Shown piece after piece: positions 34,907 to 44,230 of a DNA stretch of 64,000 nt. Source of the stretch: an uncultured Rhodopila sp. GTDB lineage: Bacteria > Pseudomonadota > Alphaproteobacteria > Acetobacterales > Acetobacteraceae. Position 1 is the stretch's first letter; every line of letters begins with the position of its first letter. The position numbers and the translations under genes are program-made. Below the pieces are notes generated by a model. That model was given only the letters and a program-made list of their open reading frames with translations. It was not told the DNA's origin and did not search any database. The stretch covers positions 124,001 to 188,000 of the forward strand of contig CAIZFE010000109.1 in NCBI GenBank assembly GCA_903932145.1, read 5' to 3'.

Positions 34907-35740
34907 ATGGAGCATACGGCGCCAACCATGACCCGGCCTACCCCGCCCGATCCCACGCAGGACCGGGTCGGCCGCACCATGCCGGAGCGCCTCGCCGCCC
35001 TGCTGCAAGTCGTTCGTGTCCTGCTCGGTCACGGCCGCCGGCTTGTTGAGACAGTGCCGGAGCGCGCCGCCAACGTGGAATTCGCCGCCCTGGCCGCGGT
35101 TTGTGGCACTTACACTTTGCCGACCATCCTCGCCCGGCTACAGCGCGGCATTTTGCGCGCCATGGCGTTGGAGCGGTATCTTCTGTCCCGCGCCGAAAAA
35201 GGTCGCGAGATCGGATTCGTCTATCAGCGCGAGCGTGCGACGGCCAAGCCGGCAGCGGAACCGTCCGAAGGGGAGCCGGTTTCTGGAAAGGCGGCAAGCA
35301 AAGGCCCGGGTGACCGAGCCGAACCGGCCGAGCCCCGCGATGACGAAAGGGCACCCAAACGCCCAGCTTTCGATCCGGACGATCTCCGCATCCCCGGGCC
35401 CGAGGAACTCGACGCCGAGGTGCGCCGCCGGCCGCTCGGACGGACCATCCTGTCGATCTGCATGGACCTCGCGGTCATTCCGAGTTTCTGCACTGGTGCG
35501 TTTTGGAACCAGATATCCGACACGCTCATGAATTACGGTGGCAGTTTCCCGACACTGTTTAAAACACGGCAATACCGAGAGACATCGTTTCAGAAAGAGC
35601 GGGACAAGAAGCCGGACACCTGGGGCTTTGACTGGACGTTCCCGCCACCGGAGATAGTTCGCCACGTACTCGGGTACATGATTGGCGAGGCGCCCATTTT
35701 GGACCCGCCTGGCCCGAGGCTGGCAACCGCTCCACCCTGA
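34907..35740 (+). CDS. hypothetical protein of unknown function
   Basis: 277 residues, no family recognised. A proline-rich start is followed by a helical region (about 25-100) that includes ANVEFAALAAVCGTYTLPTILARLQRGILRAMALERYL. Then comes a low-complexity, charged Pro/Glu/Lys-rich linker (about 105-150) and a conserved-looking end with LRIPGPEELDAEVRRRPLGRT and DLAVIPSFCTGAFWN. Codon use fits a real gene. An AT-rich run with TTGACA at 34871 precedes it and may be its promoter. Confidence 0.6.
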   Translation: MEHTAPTMTRPTPPDPTQDRVGRTMPERLAALLQVVRVLLGHGRRLVETVPERAANVEFAALAAVCGTYTLPTILARLQRGILRAMALERYLLSRAEKGREIGFVYQRERATAKPAAEPSEGEPVSGKAASKGPGDRAEPAEPRDDERAPKRPAFDPDDLRIPGPEELDAEVRRRPLGRTILSICMDLAVIPSFCTGAFWNQISDTLMNYGGSFPTLFKTRQYRETSFQKERDKKPDTWGFDWTFPPPEIVRHVLGYMIGEAPILDPPGPRLATAPP

Positions 35741-36488
35741 GTCCCATCGCCGGACATGCGTCGCACCCCCTGATTCCGGGGGCACTTTCGCGTGCGCACC
35801 GATCAAATGTTGCAATAGACGAACGCAAGGACAGGGCATCGCCGCCTCCCCGGGGCGGCAGATTGCAACAACAGCAGCAAACCGTCGGCCCGGCAAAGCG
35901 TGTCCCATCGGTTGCCGTTCGGACAGGGATCCAGCCGGGGCACGCACGGCCAACGAATCGGCAAGCGCGACCGCGCCAATACGCAGCGGCAACCGACGTT
36001 TGGTAGGGTTGATCGCGTCGGCACCGTAAACGAGGCTGACGCTGTGACAATTTCCGTCCAACGAGGCCGCCGAACCGTGCCCTTCGATGGAGCCAAAAGC
36101 ACAACCGAGCCGATCCAAGCCTTCTTACGTTCGAGACATCCCGGCTACGCGAAGACCGTTACATCCGCGTCAGACGACGTCTCCCGCAGCTCATAATCCA
36201 GCATCAGGTCTCCGTTCACATAGATCTGCCACCCATCCGCTCGGTTGGCGCAATTCAGGGAATGTGAAAAAGGCCAGATTGGCGCCAGCCACAAGTTGAA
36301 TAATGGACTGGTAGTCACCAACATGATTCACCAAACATCTCCCAATGACATGCCGCGTATCCGTCGTCGATTGAACACCAGGGAATCGGCGATGTCATGG
36401 AAGGTTCGTTACGATGCCTTTGTCAAGTGATACGGTTTGTCAGGACCCGGTTGCCTGTCTAAATGTGTCCATTCAGTTCGAATAATCG
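35741..36488. other. gene-free stretch, possibly decayed coding DNA
   Basis: About 750 bp with no supportable gene. On the minus strand, short frames with protein-like character appear in pieces: about 36310-36230 reads IIQLVAGANLAFFTFPELRQ and, in another frame, about 36235-36163 reads WQIYVNGDLMLDYELRETSS. This suggests a frameshifted remnant. No family was recognised. Confidence 0.3.
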
Positions 36489-37196
36489 TTAACCGAACTG
36501 AACCAACACCCCATTCCGCTCCTCAGCCGGCAAACACAGCGCCGCCAGCGCGGGGGCAACCACAGCCGGCGCAACCAGAGTCTTCGGATTCTCACCCGGA
36601 AACGCATTCCCGCGCATCCGGGTCGCCACGACCCAGGGATCGAACAGATTGACCCGCACCGGAGTGGTCGCGACCTCCTGAGCCCAGGTCAGAACCAGAT
36701 GTTCCATCCCGGCCTTCGTCGCCCCCATCGCGCCCCAGTACGCCTTCGGCTCCCGCGCCCGGCTGTCGGTCACGAACACCGCGCGCCCGGCGGCAGACTG
36801 GCGCAGCAACGGATCGCAGGTCCGGATCAACCGCCACGTCGCCGCCAGATTGACCCCCACTACATCCGCCCAGTCGTCCGGCAGGATGTGCGGCACCGGC
36901 GTCAGCTTGCCCAACGCGCCCGCGTTATGAACCAGAATATCCAACCGCCCGAACCGCTGGAACAGCGTCGGCCCGATGGCGTCGATCGACGCACCCTCCC
37001 GCAAATCCAGCGGCAGGATCGTCGCCTCTCCGCCCAGCGCGCGGATCGCGTCGTCGGTCTCCTCCAACCCGCCCTGGGTGCGCGCGGTGATGACAACCCG
37101 AGCACCCAGACGCGCCAATTCGACGGCCGTGGCAGCACCGATGCCGCGACTGGCGCCCGTCACCAGTGCGACGGAACCCTCAAGCAATCCAGACAT
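36489..37196 (-). CDS. SDR family NAD(P)-dependent oxidoreductase
   Basis: 235 residues. Rossmann motif TGASRGIGAATAVELA, NNAG-equivalent HNAGALGKLTPV, then a catalytic region with VTDSRAREPKAYWGAMGATKAGMEHL (Ser, Tyr and Lys present; the Tyr lies in KAYWGAMGATK with the Lys eight residues later, an unusual spacing). It resembles YciK-type reductases of unknown substrate. The start overlaps the purF stop (TGATG), so it belongs to the radA-cvpA-purF run. Confidence 0.85.
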   Translation of the reverse strand: MSGLLEGSVALVTGASRGIGAATAVELARLGARVVITARTQGGLEETDDAIRALGGEATILPLDLREGASIDAIGPTLFQRFGRLDILVHNAGALGKLTPVPHILPDDWADVVGVNLAATWRLIRTCDPLLRQSAAGRAVFVTDSRAREPKAYWGAMGATKAGMEHLVLTWAQEVATTPVRVNLFDPWVVATRMRGNAFPGENPKTLVAPAVVAPALAALCLPAEERNGVLVQFG

Positions 37197-38689
37197 CAGT
37201 GGTGCGCCGCCAAAAGTGTGAGTTGCCGGTCGGCGCTGTCCTGCTGATCCGGAAGAGCAATCGGATAGTCGCCGGTGAAGCAAGCATCGCAATAATACGG
37301 TTTTTCGGCATCGCGACCCGGCTTACCCAACGCCCGATACAACCCGTCGATCGAGATGAATGCCAGGCTGTCAGCCCCGATCAACTCCGCCATCTCTTCA
37401 ATCGTGTGGTTGGCGGCCAGCAGCTTGCTGCGTTCCGGCGTATCGATCCCGTAGAAGCAGGAGTTGATCGTCGGCGGCGAGGAAATGCGCATATGCACCT
37501 CCTTCGCGCCCGCCGCCCGGACCATCTCGACGATCTTCTTGCTAGTGGTGCCACGCACGATCGAATCATCGACCAGCACGACGCGCTTGCCTTCCAGCAC
37601 CGGCCGGTTGGCGGAGTGCTTCAGTTTCACGCCCAGATTGCGGATGTGGTCGGTGGGCTCGATGAAGGTGCGGCCGACATAGTGGTTGCGGATGATCCCC
37701 AACTCGAACGGAATGCCGCTTTGGACGGCGTAGCCCATCGCCGCCGGCACGCCCGAGTCCGGCACAGGCACGATCACATCGGCCTCGACCGCGGCTTCCA
37801 GCGCCAGTTCGGCACCGATGCGCTTGCGGGCGTTATAGACCGGCATGCCTTCCATCACGGAGTCCGGCCGCGCGAAATAGATGTATTCGAAGACGCAGAA
37901 GCGTTCCTTCTGCTTGCTGAACGGCTTGATGCTGTGAACACCGAGATCGTTGATCACCACGATCTCGCCCGGTTCCACATCGCGGATGAAGTCGGCACCG
38001 ACGATGTCCAGCGCGCAGGTCTCGCTCGCCAGCACCCAGCCGCCGGTGCCCTCGGTGCCGATGCGGCCGAGGATCAGCGGACGCACACCAAGCGGGTCGC
38101 GGACACCCATCAGGGCTTCGTTCGAGAGCGCGACCAGGGAATATGCGCCGACCACCTGCTTCAACGCGTCGATCAGCCGGTCCACCACGGTGGAATACAG
38201 GCTGATGGCGATCAGATGGACGAACACCTCGGAGTCGGTGGTGGACTGGAACAGGCAGCCCCGGCGCACCAGGGCGCGATGCAGGATATGCGCGTTGGTC
38301 AGGTTGCCGTTATGCGCGACCGCGAAGCCGCCGAACTCGAAGTCGGCATACAGCGGCTGCACGTTGCGCAGAATCGTGTCGCCGGTGGTGGCATAGCGAT
38401 TGTGGCCGATGGCGATGCGGCCCGGCAGCTTCTCGATCACCCGGGCATCGCCGAAATTGTCGCCGACCAGGCCCATGCCGCGATGAGAGTGGAAGCGCGC
38501 CCCATCGAAACTGGTGATCCCGGTGGCTTCCTGTCCGCGATGCTGCAAGGCGTGCAGGCCAAGCGCGGTGACGGCGGCGGCATCGGGATAGTTCCAGACG
38601 CCGAACACGCCGCACTCCTCATGCAACGAGTCGCCGTCCCCACTGGGGTCTCCGGTGGAGGTATCAAGGTCCCGGCTGGTGAATGCCAT
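37196..38689 (-). CDS. purF: amidophosphoribosyltransferase
   Basis: 497 residues. After a 25-residue leader the glutaminase domain begins at Cys26 (EECGVFGVW), which becomes N-terminal if processed. The PRPP-binding motif VVLVDDSIVRGTT lies in the C-terminal half. Cysteines in ETCALDIVG, NSCFYGID and YYCDACF agree with the [4Fe-4S] ligands of the Bacillus-type enzyme. It makes 5-phosphoribosylamine, the first step of purine synthesis. It sits 12 bp after cvpA, the usual neighbour. Confidence 0.96.
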   Translation of the reverse strand: MAFTSRDLDTSTGDPSGDGDSLHEECGVFGVWNYPDAAAVTALGLHALQHRGQEATGITSFDGARFHSHRGMGLVGDNFGDARVIEKLPGRIAIGHNRYATTGDTILRNVQPLYADFEFGGFAVAHNGNLTNAHILHRALVRRGCLFQSTTDSEVFVHLIAISLYSTVVDRLIDALKQVVGAYSLVALSNEALMGVRDPLGVRPLILGRIGTEGTGGWVLASETCALDIVGADFIRDVEPGEIVVINDLGVHSIKPFSKQKERFCVFEYIYFARPDSVMEGMPVYNARKRIGAELALEAAVEADVIVPVPDSGVPAAMGYAVQSGIPFELGIIRNHYVGRTFIEPTDHIRNLGVKLKHSANRPVLEGKRVVLVDDSIVRGTTSKKIVEMVRAAGAKEVHMRISSPPTINSCFYGIDTPERSKLLAANHTIEEMAELIGADSLAFISIDGLYRALGKPGRDAEKPYYCDACFTGDYPIALPDQQDSADRQLTLLAAHH

Positions 38690-38701
38690 CTGTGACAGCT
38701 C

Positions 38702-39286
38702 CTATTCGCGTACAGGTTGCTTGCCGGTGGCGCGTCCTTGCGGATTGGCGCGCAGCAAGGCCTCAGCGGTGGCTTCCCGTCCCGCCGGCGGCGGGTCGAG
38801 CGTGTGTGGGCGATACAAGGGAGGCAGTTGGTCCCGCACCCAGCGGGCTGCCTCATAGGTCGGGGTCAATGTGCGTGCTTCAAGCACCGCATCCGGCCAG
38901 CGTTCAATGGGAAACACCATCTGCCCGACAATATAGGCAACAATGACGACGGCCGCACCCCGTGCGAGGCCGAAAACCAGCCCCAGCGTGCGATCGACGC
39001 CACCCAGCGCGGACCTACGGACAAAGCCGCCGATGGCGCGGGCGATCAGGATGAGTACGATCAGGGTGAGCAGGAAGACGACGACAAAGCTGACCGGATC
39101 GACCCATTCCGGGGTGGAGAACCAGGTGCGCACGACATCGCGCATCGAGGGCAGCGCCAGGATCGCGGTGGCGACCGCGCCGCTCCATGCGCCGATGCCC
39201 AGCACCTCGCGCACCAGCCCGCGTGCGAACGCGAGCAGGCCGGAGATCCCCAGGAAGCCGAAGACCACAAGGTCAACCCACGTCAT
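38702..39286 (-). CDS. cvpA: CvpA family membrane protein
   Basis: 194 residues. Four hydrophobic helices in the first two thirds begin with MTWVDLVVFGFLGISGLLAF and include VDPVSFVVVFLLTLIVLILI and FGLARGAAVVIVAYIVGQMV, as in CvpA (colicin V production family). A soluble, proline-rich tail follows. Located directly upstream of purF as in many proteobacteria. The function is linked to envelope stress tolerance. Confidence 0.92.
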   Translation of the reverse strand: MTWVDLVVFGFLGISGLLAFARGLVREVLGIGAWSGAVATAILALPSMRDVVRTWFSTPEWVDPVSFVVVFLLTLIVLILIARAIGGFVRRSALGGVDRTLGLVFGLARGAAVVIVAYIVGQMVFPIERWPDAVLEARTLTPTYEAARWVRDQLPPLYRPHTLDPPPAGREATAEALLRANPQGRATGKQPVRE

Positions 39287-39346
39287 GCCACCGCCATTGC
39301 CACCGAAGCCGGGTTATCGTCTGACTGATGCCCGTCGCCAAGCGGA

Positions 39347-40741
39347 TCATGCGTTCTTCTTGGCCGATTCGGGGGCAAAGCGCGCAACCAGATCGGCGAT
39401 GTGACCTATTTCCTCCATCCGTAGCCCGTCCGGGGCCGCCAACTTGCGGTTGCCATGCGCTACCCGGCGCGGAAACGTCGCCGAATCGAAGCCCAATTTG
39501 GCAGCTTCCTTCAACCGCGCCTCGGCCTGCGCCACCTGCCGGACCTCACCGGACAGGCCGACTTCGCCGAAATAGACCATGCCGGGACTGGTTGGCGTTT
39601 CGAATGCGGCGGAGGCGATCGCGGCGGCCACAGCCAGATCGGCGGCGGGTTCGCTGACCCGCAGGCCGCCGGCAATGTTCAGATAGACATCGGTTTGGTT
39701 CAACCGCACCCCCGCCCGGGTTTCCAGAACGGCCAGCAGCATCGACAGCCGGCTGCTGTCCCAGCCGATGACGGATCGCCGCGGCGTGCCGGCCGGGTTC
39801 GGCGCAAGCAATGCCTGCACTTCCATCAGTACCGGACGGCTGCCTTCCAGCCCGGCGAACACCGCGCTGCCGGCGATGTTCCCACGGCGTTCAGCGAGGA
39901 ACAGGGCGGAGGGGTTCGGAACCTCGGCGAGGCCGCCCTCGGTCATTTCGAACACGCCGATCTCATCGGTGGCGCCGAAGCGGTTCTTGACGGCGCGGAG
40001 GATGCGGAACTGATGGCCGCGGTCGCCTTCGAAATACAGCACCGCATCGACCATGTGCTCCAGCACACGCGGCCCGGCGAGGCCGCCGTCCTTGGTGACG
40101 TGGCCGACCAGGACGAGGGCGAAGTGCCCGGCTTTCGCCAGCCGGATCAGTTCGAACGAGCAGGCCCGCACCTGGGTGACGGTGCCAGGCGCGCTGTCGA
40201 TCGTGTCCATCCACATCGTCTGGATCGAGTCGATCACCACCAGCGTGGTGTCTTTGGCCTGCTCCAGGCTGGCCGCGATCTCGCGCACGTTGATCGCGGC
40301 GGCGAGTTCGATCGTTGAGTCGGCGACCCCGAGGCGGCGGGCGCGGAGCCGGATCTGGTCGATCGACTCTTCGCCGGAGACATACAGCACGCGCTTGCCC
40401 GACCGCGCCAGTCGCGCGGCGGCCTGGAGTAGCAGCGTCGATTTGCCAATCCCCGGATCGCCGCCGACCAGCACGGCCGAGGCTGGCACCAACCCGCCGC
40501 CCAGTACCCGGTCCAGTTCAGCAATCCCGATCGGTGAGCGCGGTGGCGGTTCGGCGCTACCGGCCAGTCCGACAAACGCGATGCCTCGGACAGGCGCCGC
40601 TTTTGCCGCCGGGCCGGGCCGGGCCACGACGGCTTCTTCCTCGACGGTGTTCCATTCACCACAGGTCTCACACCGCCCCGCCCATTTCAGGGTGACGGCG
40701 CCGCAGGACTGGCAGACGAAGCGGGAGACAGGTTTGGCCAA
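39347..40741 (-). CDS. radA: DNA repair protein RadA
   Basis: About 464 residues from a TTG (MAKPVSRFVCQSCG) with GGAG 7 bases upstream; ATGs at 40780 and 40789 would add 13-16 residues. N-terminal C4 zinc finger (CQSCG and CETCG), Walker A GGDPGIGKST, RecA-like core, the RadA-specific KNRFG motif in VKNRFGATDEIG, and a C-terminal Lon-protease-like domain. It helps branch migration in recombination. First gene of the radA-cvpA-purF-SDR run; the gap to cvpA is 60 bp. Confidence 0.95.
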   Translation of the reverse strand: MAKPVSRFVCQSCGAVTLKWAGRCETCGEWNTVEEEAVVARPGPAAKAAPVRGIAFVGLAGSAEPPPRSPIGIAELDRVLGGGLVPASAVLVGGDPGIGKSTLLLQAAARLARSGKRVLYVSGEESIDQIRLRARRLGVADSTIELAAAINVREIAASLEQAKDTTLVVIDSIQTMWMDTIDSAPGTVTQVRACSFELIRLAKAGHFALVLVGHVTKDGGLAGPRVLEHMVDAVLYFEGDRGHQFRILRAVKNRFGATDEIGVFEMTEGGLAEVPNPSALFLAERRGNIAGSAVFAGLEGSRPVLMEVQALLAPNPAGTPRRSVIGWDSSRLSMLLAVLETRAGVRLNQTDVYLNIAGGLRVSEPAADLAVAAAIASAAFETPTSPGMVYFGEVGLSGEVRQVAQAEARLKEAAKLGFDSATFPRRVAHGNRKLAAPDGLRMEEIGHIADLVARFAPESAKKNA

Positions 40742-40830
40742 AAGTGAGCTCCAGAAGCTGTGTAGCGAGGCGAATTTCATTTGGGGCAAATCGCCGCCCC
40801 GCCGTCATCGGTCGCCGTCATCCCCCACAT

Positions 40831-40903
40831 CATGGCCCGGCTTGTCCGGGCCACCTGTCGCGGCACCACCCTGGCATGGGTGGCCCGGACAAGCCGGGCC
40901 ATG
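40831..40903. repeat. palindromic repeat (intergenic copy)
   Basis: Perfect arms of at least 23 bp (CATGGCCCGGCTTGTCCGGG and onward, 40831-40853; complement at 40881-40903) surround a spacer of about 27 bases. Same family and size as the copy inside glgX-malQ. It lies between radA and the end of a convergently placed minus-strand gene. Confidence 0.9.
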
Positions 40904-40955
40904 ACGGCGGGCCATGAGCCGGAGGACAAAGAGCCGGCGCGACGGTTGGGCGGTT

Positions 40956-41462
40956 TTACTCCGGCGCCCCCGTCAGCATCGCCTCTCCACCCGCATCATC
41001 TTTGACGGTAGCGGCGAGGATTCGCCAGCCTCGTCCGTCTTTCGCGGCGAGATATTCGCGATCATGGATGGCGCTGACCTTGGAGTCGTCGCGCTCGATC
41101 ACCAGCCGGAACCGAAGCCCCGCTTGCCGAAATCCGGCCTCCAGCGCGTCCGCGACCGCCTGCCCGGTCGCCTGGTTCGTGACCACCGAACAGAAACCGT
41201 CGTCGGACGACACCAGGACCAGTTTCGCATCCGCGGCCGATCCGTCGAACGCCTGCCCCGGGGCACCATGCAGAAACGCAACCCGCGCCTGCTCGGGCAC
41301 CGGCGGCAGGCCAGTGCGTTGGACCCAGTCCCGCAACGCCGTCGCGTTGCCGGCGAATGGCAGACATCCCTGGATGAACAAACCGACCAGTTCGTCGGCC
41401 GCACCGGCCCGCGCAACGGCCGGGAACAACAACATGATCAATCCAAGAAGGGCGCGCCTCAG
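40956..41462 (-). CDS. small exported protein of unknown function, coupled to mlaF
   Basis: About 168 residues. The frame immediately after mlaF gives RRALLGLIMLLFPAVARA then GAADE, a good signal peptide. It has no normal start: CTG overlapping the mlaF stop (CTGA), TTG at 41441 or ATG at 41435 are options. The mature part has cysteines in FIQGCLPFAGN and DDGFCSVVTN and a conserved-looking end YLAAKDGRGWRIL. No family is recognised. Overlap suggests it is made together with the MlaF ATPase. Confidence 0.65.
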   Translation of the reverse strand: MRRALLGLIMLLFPAVARAGAADELVGLFIQGCLPFAGNATALRDWVQRTGLPPVPEQARVAFLHGAPGQAFDGSAADAKLVLVSSDDGFCSVVTNQATGQAVADALEAGFRQAGLRFRLVIERDDSKVSAIHDREYLAAKDGRGWRILAATVKDDAGGEAMLTGAPE

Positions 41463-42235
41463 CGCCGCAGTTCCATCTGGATCGGACCTTCCCGCCGCCC
41501 GTGGGTAAACTGATCGACCGCCGGATTGCCGCTCTCCATCAACCCCTCGGCCGGCCCGGACCAAATAATCCGCCCGTTCAGCAGCATCGCCGCCTGATCG
41601 CCAATCCGCCGCGCACTGGCCATATCGTGGGTGATCGCGACGGCGGTGCTGCCCAGCCGCTTGACGCAATCGACGATCAGCCCGTCGATCACCGCCCCCA
41701 TGATCGGGTCCAGCCCGGTTGTCGGCTCATCGAAGAACATGATGTCCGGCTGCGAGGCGATCGCCCGCGCCAACGCGACCCGCTTCTGCATGCCGCCCGA
41801 CAACTCGGCCGGTGACAAATCGCCAACCGTGGCGGCCAGTCCGACCTGACTGAGAAAATCATTGGCCCGCTCCCGCGCATCACTGCGCGTGGCTTTGTGA
41901 CTGGCGAGCAGCCCGAATGCGACGTTTTCCCAAACCGGCAGACTGTCGAACAGCGCCCCGGCCTGGAACAGCATGCCTATGCGGGCGCGCGCCAGTTCAC
42001 GATCGCCACGCGGCATCTTCAGGATGTCCTTGCCGTCGATCTCGATCACACCGTCATCCGGCTCGATCAGACCGAGCACGCATTTCAGCAGCACCGATTT
42101 GCCGGAACCGGAGCCGCCGATCACCACCAGCGACGTACCCTGCGGCACATCCAGGTCAACGCCGTCCAAGACGCGCTTGGCGCCGAAGCGTTTGTGCAGG
42201 CCGCGGATGCGGATCTTGGGGGTCTGTTCGCTCAT
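41459..42235 (-). CDS. ABC transporter ATP-binding protein, MlaF type
   Basis: 258 residues. Walker A GGSGSGKSVLLK, Q-loop LFQAGALFDSLPVWENVAF, signature LSGGMQKRVALARA, Walker B IMFFDEPTTGLDPI and ITHDMASARRI match the MlaF/Ttg2A ATPases that drive phospholipid transport between membranes. The usual permease (mlaE) and MCE protein (mlaD) genes are not next to it. Only a small exported protein follows, so its partner must be encoded elsewhere or differ. Confidence 0.87.
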   Translation of the reverse strand: MSEQTPKIRIRGLHKRFGAKRVLDGVDLDVPQGTSLVVIGGSGSGKSVLLKCVLGLIEPDDGVIEIDGKDILKMPRGDRELARARIGMLFQAGALFDSLPVWENVAFGLLASHKATRSDARERANDFLSQVGLAATVGDLSPAELSGGMQKRVALARAIASQPDIMFFDEPTTGLDPIMGAVIDGLIVDCVKRLGSTAVAITHDMASARRIGDQAAMLLNGRIIWSGPAEGLMESGNPAVDQFTHGRREGPIQMELRR

Positions 42236-42564
42236 GCGGGCGTTGATGCCGTGTGGCCGCGGTTTGGGCAAGGGAGATCCCAACCACCCATGCCGGTGAT
42301 TTCGGACATCTCGCCATCGGGGTGGCAAGCAGAAATCCGTTCGAGGCAACGACAGGCTCCAAAGTTTCGAACTTGCCACCGCTAACCTAAAGAAACAATT
42401 AACAAAAAATGACCTAACAGTCTGTTGAAGTGAAACGGCAAGGTGGCGGTCTATGATTCCCAAGGGACCACGACAACGGGAGTCGACATTGGAGCGAGAT
42501 TCATTTTGATATTTTCCAGATTTTCAAGTCCCGAATGTTCGGTTGTTTCACCAGCGGGTAGATA
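42236..42564. other. intergenic region, AT-rich, divergent promoters
   Basis: No gene is seen in these 329 bases between the divergent mlaF-type gene and the membrane protein gene. An AT-rich block at about 42380-42420 (AACAATTAACAAAAAATG) and another near 42500-42530 are the likely promoter areas. Confidence 0.4.
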
Positions 42565-44187
42565 ATGTCCAGTTCCTTACCACTGCCGTTCGATCGTATT
42601 GTCACGTCACGAACCTACATCAAATATGCCGATATCGGCCTCGCGGCGTTAATCATTCTCACGTTTGCGATGGGGATCGATTTTTTCCGGTATCAACATG
42701 CCCTGGGCGAAGCCGATCTGTATCGTGTGATGGTGGGGATCCTTGACGGCGCGGAAACCGGAGCCGGCGTCAACAGCCCGCTGCATTACGACCGCGCCTT
42801 TGGGTTCGGTTACCTGGCGGCCATCTACGCGTTCGCCAACCCGGCGACCCTGCATGACCCCGACGCGCTGATGTCATTGATCAATGAGATCGGTTTCTGG
42901 TCGATCCTGTCGGGATTGCCTTGCTTTTGGCTGGCGTCACGCCTGCTGTACGGTCCTCGTGTCGCGATCGCTGCCCTCCTGGTTTTCGCTTTCAGCCCGA
43001 TGATGATGGAACTGGCGACATCCGGCCACCAATCGATGCCGATGTTCGCCCTATTGAACGCTGCGGCGATCTGCCTTTTCGTTCCGGTGACCGGCTGGCG
43101 CGCGGTCGCTTTGTGGATTTTGGCCGCCGTCCTGCTGTTGGCCGGCATGCTGACACGCGGCGAAATATTCCTGGCCTTTCCCTGGCTCGTTCTGTCGCGC
43201 ATCGACACTCGGTCCGTACGCCGGTTCTTTCTGTCGGGCGCGCTACGAGCCCTGCCACCGATGGCTGCGCTGGTTGCGTTCTATGGTCTTCAGCAAACCC
43301 TGATGGGCACCAGCATGGGCACCACGGTCGGGCACTACTTCAGCACGTTTTACACATGGTCCGCCGTGGTCCCGGGCTTTGTTTATATGGCGGTCGGCTG
43401 CGGTTTGTTGACCACGACGGCAGGTATCCTGGCCACGATTTGGATCGGGCGGAAAGCGATCTCGGATCGGCATTACGCAACCTCCGGCGGCCTCGCCGGT
43501 TATCTGGGACCTTTGGCTTTGATCATCGTGCCGCTCCTGTTTTTTGTTCCCAATCCAATGCCGACACGCCATTTCATGCTGACGCTCGCGGGATTTAGTC
43601 TGTTGATCGGCGCCTGGCTCGCCAGCCTGCCACGTATCCGATTGGTTGCTGTTGCCGCCCTTGGCATCGCTCTTGTCGGTGGTGATCAGGTCCTCGCGGA
43701 AGCAACGCGCCCGCTGCTGTTGCGAGAGAATGACGCCCATTCACCCTATCTCCCTGTGCTGACACCGTATCGAACGACCACCCATGCCAATATCGGATGG
43801 GAATGGCAGCGGCACGCGGCGCTGAACGAACGGCGTCAGGACGAAGCGGCGTTTGGCGACAGGCTGTTAACGAGTTGCAGTTCGCATACATTGCTGCTCA
43901 GCGACGAGCGTCAGGTGTTCTTCGCGCGCCTTTATGCCGCCGGACAGCCGGTGCATGCGCGGCCGTTCGATTTTGGACCGTATTTCGGCGTGATCGGTTC
44001 GGTGAATGGAAAGACCTTCATCGTCCTCGATAAAAGCCCTGGTTGGCCAGATGACGCGCTGGCGGCGATCCTGGCCGACCCGTCATTCGACGAATACACA
44101 ATCGTCGAGGCTCCGTATTCGATGTCCAAATATGACAAGACCCCGCTCCCGGCAAACCGCGCCGCGCGTTTCGGGTGCCGGCCCTGA
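42565..44187 (+). CDS. polytopic membrane protein, possible GT-C-type glycosyltransferase
   Basis: 540 residues with about ten hydrophobic helices. A first extracytoplasmic loop of about 45 residues contains the acidic stretch LGEADLYRVMVGILDGAETG followed by NSPLHYDRAFGFGY. A soluble C-terminal domain of about 150 residues (from ATRPLLLRENDAHSPY) lies outside the membrane. Acidic residues in the first loop and a soluble tail are typical of lipid-linked-sugar glycosyltransferases (GT-C fold), but no family motif is decisive. The convergent GtrB-like gene supports a role in modifying surface glycans. Confidence 0.6.
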   Translation: MSSSLPLPFDRIVTSRTYIKYADIGLAALIILTFAMGIDFFRYQHALGEADLYRVMVGILDGAETGAGVNSPLHYDRAFGFGYLAAIYAFANPATLHDPDALMSLINEIGFWSILSGLPCFWLASRLLYGPRVAIAALLVFAFSPMMMELATSGHQSMPMFALLNAAAICLFVPVTGWRAVALWILAAVLLLAGMLTRGEIFLAFPWLVLSRIDTRSVRRFFLSGALRALPPMAALVAFYGLQQTLMGTSMGTTVGHYFSTFYTWSAVVPGFVYMAVGCGLLTTTAGILATIWIGRKAISDRHYATSGGLAGYLGPLALIIVPLLFFVPNPMPTRHFMLTLAGFSLLIGAWLASLPRIRLVAVAALGIALVGGDQVLAEATRPLLLRENDAHSPYLPVLTPYRTTTHANIGWEWQRHAALNERRQDEAAFGDRLLTSCSSHTLLLSDERQVFFARLYAAGQPVHARPFDFGPYFGVIGSVNGKTFIVLDKSPGWPDDALAAILADPSFDEYTIVEAPYSMSKYDKTPLPANRAARFGCRP

Positions 44188-44230
44188 CGCTGTGACGGGC
44201 CGGCGGTGCCGGGTGTCCACGCGTTAACGC

